From Oppiella nova (Eukaryota; Arthropoda; Arachnida; Sarcoptiformes; Oppiidae), in assembly GCA_905397405.1 (NCBI GenBank), contig CAJPVJ010000062.1, positions 1-49,584 of the forward strand: a DNA stretch of 49,584 nucleotides, written 5' to 3'. The notes under the pieces were generated by a model. It was given only the letters and a program-made list of their open reading frames with translations, had not been told where the DNA came from and did not search any database. Both the position numbers and the translations under genes were made by a program. Below, one piece after another: positions 10,247 to 32,603 of the stretch (positions within the stretch are counted from its first letter, which is position 1; each line of letters opens with the position of its first letter).

Positions 10247-10853
10247 AAAGGGAGAATGAGAGGTCCAAATACTAGGGGTTGCATTTGACATATCCTCCAC
10301 CCTCTACACAGTCTATACATTTAAGTCATACTTACATTCAATTCCAGTCAGTTTTATAAAAGCTTTTGATATAATGCCCAAACTGTAGGGCACTTATATG
10401 TGCTCTTCAATTGATAGAGCAATTGAATGATACGTGTGTTTAGAGCCACTCAATAGGCTCTGTGTTCACAGCTCTCAAGTGTTGTTCATTTTAAGGCCCA
10501 AAACAAATCTTCCAAATAATTATTAAATGACAGACGAGTTAAGCCCTCAAATCTACTCTTAATTAAAGCCTGGAATCGCACTAAATATTAATAACAGTAT
10601 TAACAGTAATAACAATATTAATATCGCACTTTTGAGCGCATATACATTAGATATACATTATATACATTAGATTCATATTTTTTGTATATTTTAATTATAG
10701 CCTACAATACATTATATTATGACATTATTCTGTGTGTATATATTCTGCAGGTATTCATTGAGCGATATATTGACCATTTATTTTAATGCACATGAAATTA
10801 ATTATTATTATGATTTGCTTTTTATCACTAACACCGGTGTGTCTATGAATTAG
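9165..10853 (+). other. hth: hth intron 5 (1,689 bp)
   Basis: Donor GTATGT and acceptor GAATTAG, with a CACTAAC branch-point-like sequence near 10827. It contains a (GA)n tract at 10211-10245, short AT-rich repeats and several clusters of TATA-like sequence. No gene is seen. Confidence 0.8.
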
Positions 10854-18231
<7,378 letters not shown>

Positions 18232-18376
18232 CGCCCACCCTCTCAGTCACTCAACTCGTATGGAGGCCACGGTGTTCACGACGATGTCAGATCACCAGCC
18301 GGTTCTACTGGCACTCCCGGCCCACTCTCACAACAGCCCAGTTCACAGCAAAGCACTGACAACAACAGCGAAGCCG
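18232..18376 (+). CDS. hth: hth coding exon 7: linker before the homeodomain
   Basis: It encodes residues 230-277 plus one base of residue 278. The start RPPSQSLNSYGGHGVHDDVR and the block SPAGSTGTPGPLSQQPSSQQ match Drosophila Hth (RPPSSSLSYGGAMNDDARSP, GSTPGPLSQQP). It ends NNSEA, like the MEIS NSSEQ. The acceptor is GTTTACAG and the donor GTAAGT, phase 1. Translation into the intron continues for 45 codons without a stop, which could make a homeodomain-less end. Confidence 0.95.
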
Positions 18377-18630
18377 GTAAGTCATCCACACTTTACTCAC
18401 AATTAGTCCATCCTTTCCATAAACGACACCAAAATATTTCATATATCATACGAATGCGAGAATATATGCTTAAAATGCAGTCATTTATTTGCCTCACAAT
18501 ATGTTTTCATTGAATGAATATTCTGCTTTTTTGGGAAACAATTATTTTATTTTTGAATAATTGCTTTTAATATGAGCTTGACTTTTTACATCACTTTAAT
18601 CAATCTTATCTCCATATATTTTTATAACAT

Positions 18631-18636
18631 AATAAA
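18631..18636 (+). terminator. hth: Candidate intronic polyadenylation signal AATAAA in hth intron 7
   Basis: It lies about 120 bp after the stop reached by reading exon 7 into the intron. In such AT-rich DNA this hexamer is expected often by chance, so it supports a short isoform only weakly. Confidence 0.25.
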
Positions 18637-21600
18637 CGTATGAAATATATGTTTTAATTTTAAAGTTTTTAATTTAGAAGTGCACTAGTTATTTAGATAG
18701 TGTTATTCTTACCGGTAACCATATATTATATAATAGCACCGACACATTGAGAGAGTACAGTAATCTATAACGAAATACGTGAGACATCCATAATAATAAT
18801 AATAATCATAATAATATTGTCTGAACGCAATTATAAAGTCATTAATATTGACCAAAAAACCCGTCTATGAGAACACGTATAAGTGATTAAAAAATGGGCA
18901 AAAATTGCTTAAAAGTGTGGAAACTTTGTTTGAGTTTCTAAACGTAATCGTACCTGTGATACACATTTTTAACATTGATTATTATTATATTGATATAAAT
19001 CCTAATTTGTTCACATTACTAGTATACTAATTTATAAGCGTTTTGTTTTTGTTGTTGTAAATGTCTTTAACATACGATAACATTACATAAGTATTGTAGT
19101 GCATTAGGACATTAAGAGACAAATATTAAATTATATCTCAATCTGAATGTGAGTACAAATCAGTAACTGATGGCATATAATCTAAATGATGGTCTAAATT
19201 ATGATGAGTGCCATTAAGTGAGCGTCACTTTTATGCAATTAAGTCAATGCGTTAATGATCTAAACGATTGACTAAATGAATGTCACACAAGAATCGGAGC
19301 TCAATCTCCAGAATTTATCATTTATTGTCTCTTAAATTATATTTAAATTTGTAAATAATTTGTTGCATTAAAAATAGTTTTACGTGTGTATATTTTGCCA
19401 AGGACTGCAATTTAGAGGTTGTACTCCAAAAAGTAAATGGCTCTGCATATTATACAGTATTACTAATAATATAATATAAGACTTGTTTGGATGCAATGGT
19501 TTGCATCTATTTTGGGAATATATGTAATAATCTTCAGTCATATGGAGTACTAACCGATGAAATGTTTATGTCATTAGATCTGCTGTCGAACAGATCGAGT
19601 CCTCAACTGATATACGGGTGCGAGAGTCAGATGAGAAGATAGTCTGTTTTAATGGGTGTTATAATAAAGTAGATTTGCTATAAATATACCCGAATATAAA
19701 TACTAGGGTTTACATCGAGTTTTCCACTTTTTTTTGCGCTAATAATTAGTTGTGTTTTCTTTGCTGTTAAAAGAAATACATAATAATCTCTCTTTTTGTG
19801 ATAAGAATGCAATTTGTCTTTTTGTTCATTAAAACACATTTAACTTAACAATAATGAGAGAGAAAGTTGAGAATAGTTGAGGAGAGAGAGAGAGAGAGAG
19901 AGAGAGAAATAAAATATCCAAACAATATATGACAACAATAATGAGCAGAAAATAGTCTTTTCTCACATTTCGCTCTCACTATCACTTGGAATGAGATTTT
20001 TTTGCTGTTCTTCTCAAATGCTTTTAATTTTTCATTTGTTTTTAAAAACTTTTTTCATTTTTTTGCTTATTTTTTATATTTGTCTTTTATTTTATTTTAA
20101 GAAAGAGAAAAGTTGTTCGACTAGAGAGAGGCCAGTGAGCACAGGCAGGCATAGCACCGGAGCACTGGCTTCACGTTTAGTTAGTTTAGTTGGTTGTGGT
20201 GTTGGTTAGGCATCCAAAGCACTGGCAGAGGAGGTTTTGCACACAAATGCAATCCATGCGAGCGTGCAATTCATGTCTGACAGAAAAGTCTTTTTATGTG
20301 CAAATGAGAGTCTAAAGGAAAATATGTTACACTATATATAACTATATATAAATTTTTTGACTTGAGGTGAATCGTATATATAAGTAGTGAACCTAAAAGC
20401 CTATAGGATAGGGATGGGAAAAAGATGCACAGCATGTATGTGTCTGTTTTTGGTTTGTAAAGATGCAGGTGAAGCGCCCTAAGGCTTAAACAAGACTATC
20501 TGGCTTTGACTGCCTGTGCCTTTGCCTTGTCTTTGGCCTCCAATATGTTAGTGAATCGCATCGACCGACTGTACAGACTGTGTGCACATTCTGTTGCATA
20601 CATTCTCGCACTTTAACTACATTTTGCCATTTCTTGAACCATCCAACACATGAGAGAAACATATATATAAATGTTGAGAACCGATACCACTGTGCAGTTC
20701 ATAGAGTAGTCAAACTGTAGTGTAATTTAAGGAACCACACGATTATTACACACTAATAGCTGTGCATAATATTCAGCACAGAATTTAAGACTCGAAACTG
20801 ATTTACATATCTTTACAAATCTATTGATGAAAAACACAACAACTATTTCGCAGCCAAAACAACACTCACACCAAACAAGACCCCTAAACCATCGGCCAAA
20901 GACTGTGTGTGTGTTTGAAAAATAAAGTTTTAGGAATTTGTAACTAAACTAATAATAATTAGCTCCGGAGTTGTGAATAATAAATAGCTGTTCACTAGAG
21001 TTGACAATTTTTTACTGCAATTCCTATGCGTTATTTTGTTCATTGTATTTAACAGGGAGTAAGCAATAGTACAAGTATTACCTAATACTGCAAAATAGTC
21101 TGTTCCCTATCTTTTCTATCCATTATTTTGATGCTCGAGTAAGCCTTTTATTTTCTCTCTCTTGCTATTAAGCTATCCATAAATTATTTTTTCTCACTCT
21201 TATGAGCAGCACAGACACAGTCGTAGGGACAGTAACTTAGTCTAAGCAATGAGCAGAGATTTTGTTGTTTTTGTTTAGCAGTCGTTATATTTATAGATCC
21301 AGAATCGGATGAATTAACGCTTTATCTCAGAGTCGAGAATATTGTGTATGAAAATCGAAATCCGAAAATAATATTCGTTACACAAGAGATGAGTTCATAT
21401 ATGCATTTATGATCACTATTTTTATAGTTTTAGTACTTAAAGGTTAAGTAGTGTTAGGGCTGTTATATGAGAATTACGGCACAAGTAGTGCAGTATTTGG
21501 CGCATCCATTGAGACACAGCCAACAGCTGTGTTAGAGATCGGAGTGAAACATATTGAGAATAAATTGATTGAGAGTGAGAGCCAAATGGTTGTGATAGAC

Positions 21601-24600
21601 TCGATGCCAATATACTGGTGCTGTGCTGGTGATCATGGTGTGGATGGTGTGGATGCACTCCATTGTCAGCCTCAGTCTTAGTTTTGACATCATATACCAA
21701 ACGTATCGTAGTTTGCAATCTGTGAACGGCTTTAATAGTCATCCCTTCACTCGTTTTCTTAGATAAGAGCTGATGCCTGACTTGAATACCAATTAGCACG
21801 TTATACCACCGTTTATACTCCCGGGCCCTACCATTTACTCTTACCCTCGCTTTCAGGCTCATCCACTATCTCTATCTCTCAACTCAATGTCTATTATATA
21901 TATGTTTTCGGGGAAACGAATCGCTTGTTTTCTGGTCGTGTTTTTTCTCTCCTTTTTTAAATGAGAAGTAAATTAAGAGTCAATTCTTTGTTTAAACGCT
22001 TTCTTGATATACGCTATCATTATTCGCACAAACGATGACCACATTTAATACATACCAACTATTTTTAGTGTCAATTCGCCTAAAATTTATTGTTATTTTT
22101 ATTTGTTGCGCTTATATTTCTCAATTCATCTCTTGTTTTATGAGCTATTTTTTAATTTGTATTTTTGTAATCACTTTATAGTTAATATTCAGTCGAACCG
22201 TTCCCACGATTTTTAAATACATATTTCTTTTCATGCATTCAATTGTATGTGAATTGAGTTCTCCTTTTTTCATTATAATTCTGAGATTCACAAGTGATTG
22301 CCATTTAGTAGCACTACTACTGGTGAACACTTATCCCGCAAATCAGGACTTCATTTAAATAATGTGTTCATATTTTTTAATACCCTCTCACACTGACATA
22401 CCATACCCCACTGCGCCCATACCTACTCGTGTTTATTTGGTCAAAAAGCGCGTGCATTGGATTTGTTTGCAAATTATAATTCAGTTTTTAGAAAAGACTG
22501 CCAAAAAAGGGCCTAGATATTATAGCGAAAGCCGATTGTAGGCAGCGTTTAGTCGTATATTTAGTAAATTCAATACAATGGTCGACAATATTTGTGGGCT
22601 TCAGGACTGGTATTGTTTTTTGAAAGCCGTTGATCCGAAAGGAGCACTGGTTGTACTATTTCTGGTGAATACTAAACAGATAAGCAGATTTGGTTGGACT
22701 TACTTCTACACCAACAGCTCAGTCATACAAACACAACAATAGACAAACTCCTATGTGATGGCGTGGGGTTGGCCTACCAGCCCCTGCTTCAGGTTACGAG
22801 TAAGCGTTTAGAAACTGGTGGTGTTGGTGGTGGTGGTGCTGGTGTTGGCAGCGTTTATACTGTATGTCTTGTGTGTGCAAAATGCTTGCCTTCTCACAGC
22901 TCCTCCACGTTTTGCGACCGCTTTTCTTGCCGTTTGTATTGCCATACAATTCACACACTTTTTCTCTGCTCCCGAGAACTCAATTGGGTTTTCCTATTAT
23001 ACTATTGAGAGTATTGAACAACAAAATGCGATATTACTTCACACAAACACATCCAGCACAATGCCAAACGCCAAATAATGCCTATTCGAGCCAACATAAG
23101 CCCTACCAGTCCTACCCAACAGTTTTTATACATATTATTCGACAAACTTTTGCATTTTGTAAAAAAGATTTTTCTATTTTCTTTTATGTATTTTTTATTC
23201 AAACGATTTGCTCCGAAATTTTTATCGTTTAAATATTCATATATTTATGCGAAAAGACGTCAAAATTTATATCTGTCTTCAAAGTGTTTATTTATAATCA
23301 TTTTCGAAGGCATTAAATATTTAATAATCAATAAAATACTAATATTTATTGGGAATAAAGTACAGCTACAGAAGCCATAAATACATTGTGAATAGTACTC
23401 AATGGAAACCCAATCGTAGAGTCAATACAATGGTCTGACAAACAAGACTCCGACAGACATACGGATAATATTAGTACGACAACAGCCATAACCCTATCGT
23501 TGTCCCAATCCCTGTCCAATTGGATACGTTTCTAATTTTGGATTTATTTGTAACTCGAGTATCCTTTTAGTGATCACAGCTTTTGGAGTGTCGGTGCCAA
23601 CGATAAGGAAATATTTCCCTTATGTCCAAATAAAAACATTTCCGGCCATTGTATGGCTGGTGTGTATATACTTCTGGATACATGTGATCCTATTTAACAT
23701 CCAAACACATCACTAGCTGTTGTGCTCCTTTTCCTTATATCCATTTCTACAATACATTACTACAATATATTCAATATATGATATCATATCAATTGTGAAT
23801 TGCATTTATGTCTCGCATTATATAACCAACGGTTCAGCGAAAGTCTGACCAGAAATACGAACAAATAAAACATGGAAAGAGCTTTTGGTTTACATTTGAT
23901 AACATGACTGCTCTTATTGTTGGCATAGAATATGTAGTATATATATGAAAATGTTTCCGATTGTCTGCATTTGCCATTAGTTTCCTGTGTCTCTCAATGT
24001 TTATAGACATCTCCACCAATAATTTCTCTCATTTCTAGTCTCTTTTTACTATGTTTTTTGCATTCAATCACTTTTTTTTCGATGACAAACATTCAATTCT
24101 GAATGCCTGACAATCCCTCAGATAATACACTCACAGGTTCTTGACTGCCATTTCACACATTATTATAATTTAAAAAACAATTAAATAGTCTAATAGTGTA
24201 TAAGACATCTATCATTAAAGTCTTAAAGACATCACAAGTCCTTATGTCTCGATTGCCTTCATATGTGACTGTTTTTTCTTTTTGTAAACAACAAAACTGT
24301 TTAACTTTAAAGACATTTATTTTTCTTATTTTTATCCATATGTTTGAGATAAAGTAATATCCATTAAGTAATGAATATATCGATAAGAATTGGACTCAAA
24401 TTAAGTGTTTTTATTTATTTTCATGTTTTGGAATAAATAATTTAAGTTTCATTAAAATATTTTAGACATTATTTAAATAATATTCACTTAGAGATTGAAA
24501 GTTATTATTATTGCTATTATTGGTCTTTACATTAAAACACAATGTTTTAAGAGGAGGACTGTTAGTGTGTTAGTGCTATTGGCAGCCAAACGACTGCAAC

Positions 24601-27600
24601 AAACTATAGATAATTTTTCTTATTATTTCTTTTATTGTAATACATTCGTCAGTAATGGCAGTACTGGTGCTGTAGTTTTATCGACCTCTTTAAAAGTAAT
24701 AACTATTATGTGATGCAAACTCCACAAAGACAGGGCTGGTATACAAGTTAGAGAGCACTGGCAGAGGCAGAGGAGAAGCTCTGTGTATAACATATAAGAG
24801 TGTAATTCGTGAAGAGAAGCAAAACTGACTTTTGGTGCTCTTATAGCTGATAGCAGTGAACTCCACCCATAAATGCTTTTGAGTCCGTCTCTGATCTGTT
24901 CACTGATGAGATGAGGCTTTAATTTTCTTTATTATTAATTCGGTTCTTATTTTTGCTCTTATTTTGGAAGGCTTTCCTCTCACTCTCTAGAGGTGCGCCC
25001 AATATATCCAATATATTCAGTCTATATATTCAATGCATTTTCCACTAAATATTCTGTGTTTCCATTTCTCCTCTCGTTTTTTGAGGGCTCTTCACATCGA
25101 GAAAGAGAAATAAGATTTCGTTTTAAACAAAAATAAATATTTTGTAATTTTATTCCCGATATTTATTTCTCATTTCTCTCTTAAACCAAAAGCGAATCCA
25201 TTGATTGAGAGAGAAATGCCTGTTTGGAAGTCATGTTCAATAGACTATTCCAATGAATATCATTAAAATTTAGGACTGAATTGAAAAGTATTGACAAAAA
25301 TATAAGCGCATGCCTTCCAACACAACACTACCATTGGATGCCATTCCCTGACTTACGAGACTTTTCTCTCAACATCTCTCCCGTCTCTCTCCTCTTCCCT
25401 CTCCTTCTCTATCACTGAGTGTTTGTCTCGAAAAGGGGTGAAAATTTCGTGATTAAACTTTTGCATAATAGCCATCATATGTGTTGCTGCAAAAGGCAAT
25501 CGCTTCTCCCTATCCATTGCCATCCCTGCCCTTCTCTCAGCCTTTCCATCATTATTATGTTCTCTACATTTTTGCAATGTCTGAATGAGAGTAAAACTCT
25601 GGATCCCATCCCCTCTTAATTGGTTGCGCTTAAGCTCATGTAATTTGATTCGTAAAAAAGGAAAATATAAGGGAATGGAAGGACTGAGAGATGAAATTTG
25701 CATAGAATTATAGCAGTAATGGGGGGCCAGTAGTGGGGACAGTAGTGGGGACAGTGACCACAGGGTATGTGTGCTGTGAATATAATGTAACGCCTGGATG
25801 TGATGTTGGCGATCTGATAGTCTGATAGTACACTATCACTATATGTCTAAACGAGTAAAAGAGTGAATACAAACAATTGGCTGATTGCACAGTATGTATG
25901 GACTGACCTTTTTTGCCAATACGACATCCACTGTGACTTTGTTGCCAAATGTATTCTTGAGCAGCAAATGTGTCCCCCTATGGTGTATGGGTTGGCACAG
26001 ACTCACCAAAAGAAGATTAATTGCCTGAAGACAAATATTTCGGAGGGATAGCTAACGATAGGGGTAGGCATTAGAGAAGATACTGCGGGGACAGTGGAGG
26101 CAATGACAAGGAATGGCAGGAAATGGAGCAATACTCGTGTGTTTGCATGTGTAAGGCATTAGATTTTGTGCAACTCATGCATATGTGTGTCCCCTTCCCA
26201 TACAACTACAGCCAAACATACCAACTGCTGGACCTCAAAGATAACATTAGTGGCAAACTTTTAAATAAACAGAATCTGTCTGTTGTTTGCCATTCAATGT
26301 CCACAATCTTACGATACAATCAAATACCAGTTTTCATGCGAGATCTGGCCCTCACTATTCGCTTATTAACAAAAGCACTCAATAATCATTATGATTATAA
26401 TTATTTGCATAATTTCGAGGCATTTATTTGTCATAAATTTTATTTTTACGACTTCCCATCACACATGTATTGATGTACTGTACGAGCAGTGCATTTGAGA
26501 CATTCATTCATTTGAACGATTCATTGGATGCAAAGACCAGGAGAGCAACTGATCAAACATTACTGGAACTAATCAAACAGTTATTACAGACAGTCTTCCA
26601 GTGCAGCTATATTTTCCTCATTTTCTTGTTGCCTTTCACTCGTTTACCGCATTTTCGCTGTATTTCTACTTTAATAATAAATTACAAAAGTATTTGTATT
26701 AGTGGTGTTTGTAGTAAACGATTACTCGTCTGTCTCGCTGTAGTGTTAGCACTGGTATCGAGTGGTCAGTCGTTGTACTCGATATACAAATTTTCATGAT
26801 ATGACCATTGAGTTGGAGGCACTGGTATGACTGGTATGACTCCCAGTGTGTTTGTGTAATACTATCTCCGATTAAAGCCATGATTCATGATTTAGGGACT
26901 AAATACGGACTAAATCTTATATGAGCCGTGAAAAAGAAAACACTAAAATACAGCCTAAAGTACTGGTGCCCATCGCGGGGCTTAGGGATGCGAGGGTTCA
27001 GTTTATTAACATTACATGAATGTTAGTCACTCACTGAATCTGAAGTCAATATATGTCGACAAAAGAAACAAATATACGGTTCAGACAGTCAGACACTGTT
27101 ACTGTATTACTACTCTTTAGGATACAATAAATTAATTAATACTTCCTTTCGATTGCAAACCCATTGTCAGTGCAATGAATCTCAATATGTGTCTCACAAT
27201 CACCAGCTCTTTACTGTTTTGCCATAACATGTATTTTCCATTACTTTTATAAATTACTTATATTTTACAATACATTCAGTGATTCTTTTTATTGCTGCTA
27301 TAATTTTAAACCAATTTTTCATTCATACGGCTAAGGAATTCACTCTAAGAATACTTAATTAGGATTTGTTTGTAATTAATAATATTATTCTCTATTGTAA
27401 ATCACTCTGTGTTTTGATGTTCAAACATCTTTGCCATACATTACTGTATAAGTCTTTAATCTCTATTGTCTTATAATTCGTACAGTTTTGTTGATTTCAT
27501 TTCATTCATCTAAACATTTAAATAATAAAATTAAATATAGAAAATAGCAATAAAATGAAAAAACAAATATAAAAGTTTAGCAAATAATTAATTACAGAAC

Positions 27601-28611
27601 TAAACAAAATTCACAATTATTTGAGTTATCATTCAAAGCGAGAAAAACAGTATAATTTTATAACAAATTCAATGAGAGAGGTCTGAATCAATCAAATTAA
27701 ATACGAATATAGTTAAGATAAAAACAGTAATTATTTATAGAGAAAAATGGCTTTTATTCTCCATTTAAAACCAATAAAACATAATGTAATTGATTTAAAT
27801 AACTAATTACTTTTTTATATATGTATTAATTCGTTTTAAAAATAAATATTAAATGCATTTAATTTATTATTTTTGCCTTAAGTGTAGTGTACGTTGACTG
27901 CCGTCAGATATAATTAAAATACTGTTAAAAATACTTATATTTTTTGCCAAAGCAACCAATTTTGTCCTGACATTTGGATAAAAGCATATTTAAAGCCCTA
28001 ATTTATATGTATGTTATTATTATGTAAGAAATTGTGTTAAGTTTTGCGTACACGTGTATTTTGTGCTATGTTCACAAAATTGCCTCTAAAAACTATATAA
28101 TTAATTGAAGATTTATTTGGAGAATATATTTTTGAGTGAATAATAATTATTAGTTATATAACTCTCATGTCCTCCGACGAGAGAGTGAAACGGGAGCTAA
28201 ATCTCAGCTTTTAAAAGAAAATATTATTATTATTATCATTAAATCGTGATTTTCATACGTTTACGGCATTCACATCCCATTCAATCCCTTTTTATATTGT
28301 AATAAAAATTATTCTCGCCGTATTATATATTTATTTTTAATCCGTAATAAAATATATATTTATATAAACGTATGCATAATTTTAAAGTTCAAGAATAGAA
28401 ATCAATTTACTTTTAAATGTTAAACCTGTGAAAGACATGATAATTAATACACGTTTTCATTACTCACATAAATTAAACCAATTAATAGCGATAGCGATAT
28501 AAAAAGTCATTCAAACGTTTCCTTTTAATTGAAAATAATTTAAATTTAAGTTTTATATTCACTTCCATTGCCTGACGAAAGATGTTATCATACGAGAAAT
28601 GGTTGGGGAGG

Positions 28612-28657
<46 letters not shown>

Positions 28658-29043
28658 TTGAGATAAAAACTCTTTTCCCTTAAAGTTTTAAATGCATTGA
28701 AAATTAAAAGATTAAAAAGAGAAAAAACTAAACGAATTTATCATTTAAATAAAATAAATGAAAAATTACTTAAATTTAAAATGTAAAAAATTTGTGGCAA
28801 AAAATGATGTTTTTGTGTTAGAGATAGAAAAATTCATTTTGAAAATATTTCTTATTTTTCTCTCTTTTAAAACATTAAAATTTTTCATTTTATAATTTAT
28901 TCGCATTTATTTAATGGCAGAGAAGAAAATACAAGATTTTTGTCGTTTTTATACCGATTTTATTATTCAAAAGAGTTTTTAAAATTCAGTGATAAGGCGT
29001 TGAATAGAAATGAATTAAACAAAATGCTATGGAGTTTGAATGG

Positions 29044-29095
<52 letters not shown>
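29044..29095. repeat. (CT)n microsatellite, about 52 bp
   Basis: A CT run in intron 7, 390 bp downstream of a GA run (28614-28652), so the two can pair in RNA. Translation of either strand gives only SLSLSL or RERERE. Confidence 0.95.
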
Positions 29096-29096
<1 letters not shown>

Positions 29097-30382
29097 ACTT
29101 CATTCTTCTCATACCAGAGCACCCAAAGAGTTGATTGAAAATTATGCAAAAACACAAAAATAAAATCAAAACCTAGCGATTAATTTAAATTCTTTATCAA
29201 ACATTCATCGAATTTAAAATGACTTTCAGATAAGTTTTGTCTTATAATCACTCAAAACGTTATTTTACTTCTTTACTAAAATCTCAACACATTTTTAATG
29301 AATAATAAAATAAATATATTTTGTCATAAAGTTATTTATTTTCTAGTATTTTATATATAAAACAACAAATTATATATATTTAGATCGTATTCAAGAAAAT
29401 TCATTTTCATTTATCATAATTTTTGTCGTTTTTCTTAAACTTATAACTTATATAATATGCGATATAATTGAATAGCTAGAAATAAAAGTGAAACATATTC
29501 AAAATTCCCAAAATATCCATTAAATATGATATCAAAAATAATTAATAATAAAATATAAGCCTATCATAAGGTGTTGAAAATAACTCAATCACTGAATATG
29601 ATTATTATATAATTTATTGATTATAGATAAGGATAATAGGAATGGATGAAAAAGTTTCCTTTTTTAAAGCCATTTCCCATTCAATGTTATTTCAAACTGA
29701 TTACCATATTTATAATGGCTAACCGGCGAACATGTATTGCCTTCAGCCCCAATGTTTTGCTTATTAATCAAATAATTTATTATTAATGCAAAACAAAAAT
29801 AGAAATTTCTAAATATATTGAAAAATATACCGTTTATATATTTAATTATAAATATTCAATTTAGTGCTTCGGTGTATATATTTGATATGTACAAATAATA
29901 ATTTACTTCTCATTATTGATATCAAGTGAAATGATTTAAGTCAAACACCTATGATATTGTAATAAATATTTTCATAAAATTTTAACTTTATTATGCTCAT
30001 TTTTAAATGCTCATTTTACTTAAGCACATAATATTTATAATTCATTCAACTCCTTTCCCAACAAAATTAGCCAAAAAACCAGTCAATTCTGAGAATAAAA
30101 ATAATTTTCAAGCAATAAATATAAAACAGATGATGAGTTTGTTTAACTATTATTGTCTCACAAAACTGAGCTTTATAATATATCTATATAACTTTATGAT
30201 ATTATCATTGTAATCTTAAATCTTATTTACTCAATTGAAACACATTATTATTTGTTTTATTGTGTATTTTACCAACACTTTTAGCATTTTTTATTTTACC
30301 TCTTATATATTTTTCTCAAGTTTTAATGGTTTAAATACATTATGCGTTAATTTCCAGTTTGCAATTAATTAATTAATTTCAG

Positions 30383-30383
30383 C

Positions 30384-30429
<46 letters not shown>
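30383..30429. repeat. (CT)n microsatellite, about 47 bp
   Basis: A CT run with one CCC interruption in the most AT-rich part of intron 7. Confidence 0.95.
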
Positions 30430-30431
<2 letters not shown>

Positions 30432-32558
30432 GAGTTATATCTCACATTAAATAAGAAATTGTAATAAATTCTTTTTATCGATCATATTATCTAAATTTAA
30501 AGATAACCATTTAAAAGTAAGAGTTAAATAAATGCTAAATATATGTTATAATTTGAAGTCATTTTATAAATCGTTTTGAAAATAAATTAAATGATTTGAA
30601 TGAATGATTAATTCTTAACGTCTTCGTCATGAAAAAATAATTAAAACTAAAAATCGTTTTAATAATTAGTTGTACAGACATGTGATTTGAAAATATAATT
30701 ATTATTTTTGTTTATAAATCACAAACAAATCTCATTTCGTATAAGTCGAGATTTGAAAAATTTAGACTTAAATTCATATTTAATTTTGAAAGCAACTTAT
30801 TTAAAAATATCAAATTAAATGACATTTATGTTGGCAAACAGGAAAGTAATCAAACTTATGCACAAATTTTGTATTAATTTGTTAAGCAATTGGCAATAAT
30901 TATTAAGCAATAAAAAAAAGTCTATAGTTGTTGTCTATATTATAAAATATATATTAATTAATAAAATAAATTGGGTTTTAAAGAGAAAAACATTATTTTA
31001 ATTGATGTCTGAAAATAAACAAAAAATAAATATAAAGTTAAATATAAATGTGGAAAAGTTTAAGCTGAGCAACAAAACTACTGTTTTATGAAAAATAAAA
31101 TGGACAACAAAAAACAAAAATCGAAATTTATTTTAAAAACATTTTTTACTTATCGTTAGAAAATAAGTGTAATCTCTGGCAAACGCTTTAATTAGACGTT
31201 TACTGCTCTTTGTTTGCATCTCTCATATAGTTATGTACTTATAGTCTAATAGAAAAACAAGAGAACTGTTTTTAATTTTTATGATAATTAACTTTTATGT
31301 AAATTAGTAAATGTATTGAATGTCTTGAGTTGAGAGGACCGGCAACTCGTCATAGCCAGGCAATGATCACCCGATGGCAGGTGCATATAAATAAGTAGAA
31401 ATTACCAAAATTATAATATTTGTTTCCATCAGTACTTGATATTCGCTGTAATGTATACTGCGATATAATGTGCTGCATATACTGTATGTTAGTTATATTG
31501 AAAATATATTCATATTTCTTATACTAATTTTTGGGATACAATAATAAGTGGCTGTCAGTCTCACGTCAAATATCGCAGTTGTGTTCAAATTTGATGTTTC
31601 ATTCGTGATGTTCGCCAACCCTCTGAAGGCATGCTTTTTATACATTCCCAGTGAATAGATATGTATATATTTAATGCTCAAAACGACCCAAAGCTGCCAT
31701 TTATGCTAATTCTCATCAGTTTTTATAGAGGAAGAGGAAATTTGTTGGATTCACTCAATAATTAAATGATTCAATGAATGAATTACACGAGAGATAGACA
31801 ACACTTTTAATATTATGAGAAAATACTGTAGACTTTGTAGAATAAATTATACAGTATGTGTTTTTATATGACTTGAAAACTATACGTAAGACTTATATAA
31901 TAACATCTAATTGGATGAAAGACTAATAAAAACCCGAAGCAATGGCAAGACATACACTGAATATCTATAGTACTGCACAAAACGTCTATAAACTTAGTAT
32001 TTGATCACAAAATGCTATCTTTTATTCACGACATGAGGGATGGGATGAAAATATTCTCGAGAGAGTGTATGTCTCGAACAGATATTTTCTAATTCCTTAT
32101 ATTGAAAATAGTGACCAATTCTTTGTTCGCAAATTCAATATAAAAGAGATGAAAAAAGTGCACAAAATATCAGTTAAATTCTGGCTATAAGTTATACATA
32201 GCTATGGCTGGCATACAGCGTTGGGTTAGGCCTTAGTGTCTAATCTTTGCTATATTTTGGGTCTGAATTCGAGTCATAGTATTGTGAGTATAGGCAGGAA
32301 ACAGACCAAAGGGATCAGTGAAGCGAACGTCGAATGCCGGTTGAGCTGAGTTGTAATCCATGGGCCAATTTGTCACTGTCATTGCCTCACTCCAGGCGCT
32401 CATACAGCCATACACTACAGTACACTGTAGTAGACTATAGCCATACACTGCACAACTCGCACAACACTGCTTCTGCTCAGCGCTCATACGTTTTCCTATG
32501 GGTTTCATTGCAAAGATGGAAGAAGTTGTGGAGGGCTTACGAGAGTGTGTTGCCAAAG

Positions 32559-32603
<45 letters not shown>

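Noticed and set aside
21437-21862. A 141-codon minus-strand frame in intron 7
   Set aside because: It is opposed by another open frame and has no family signature; length alone is not sufficient evidence.
22694-23380. Overlapping open frames as a possible nested gene in intron 7
   Set aside because: Three frames overlap on the same strand, none with recognisable domains, and the sequence is GGT- and AT-rich.
26123-26799. Two consecutive open frames (116 and 109 codons) as a nested gene
   Set aside because: No recognisable domain or start context, and no splice pair joining them. It cannot be excluded, but it is unsupported.
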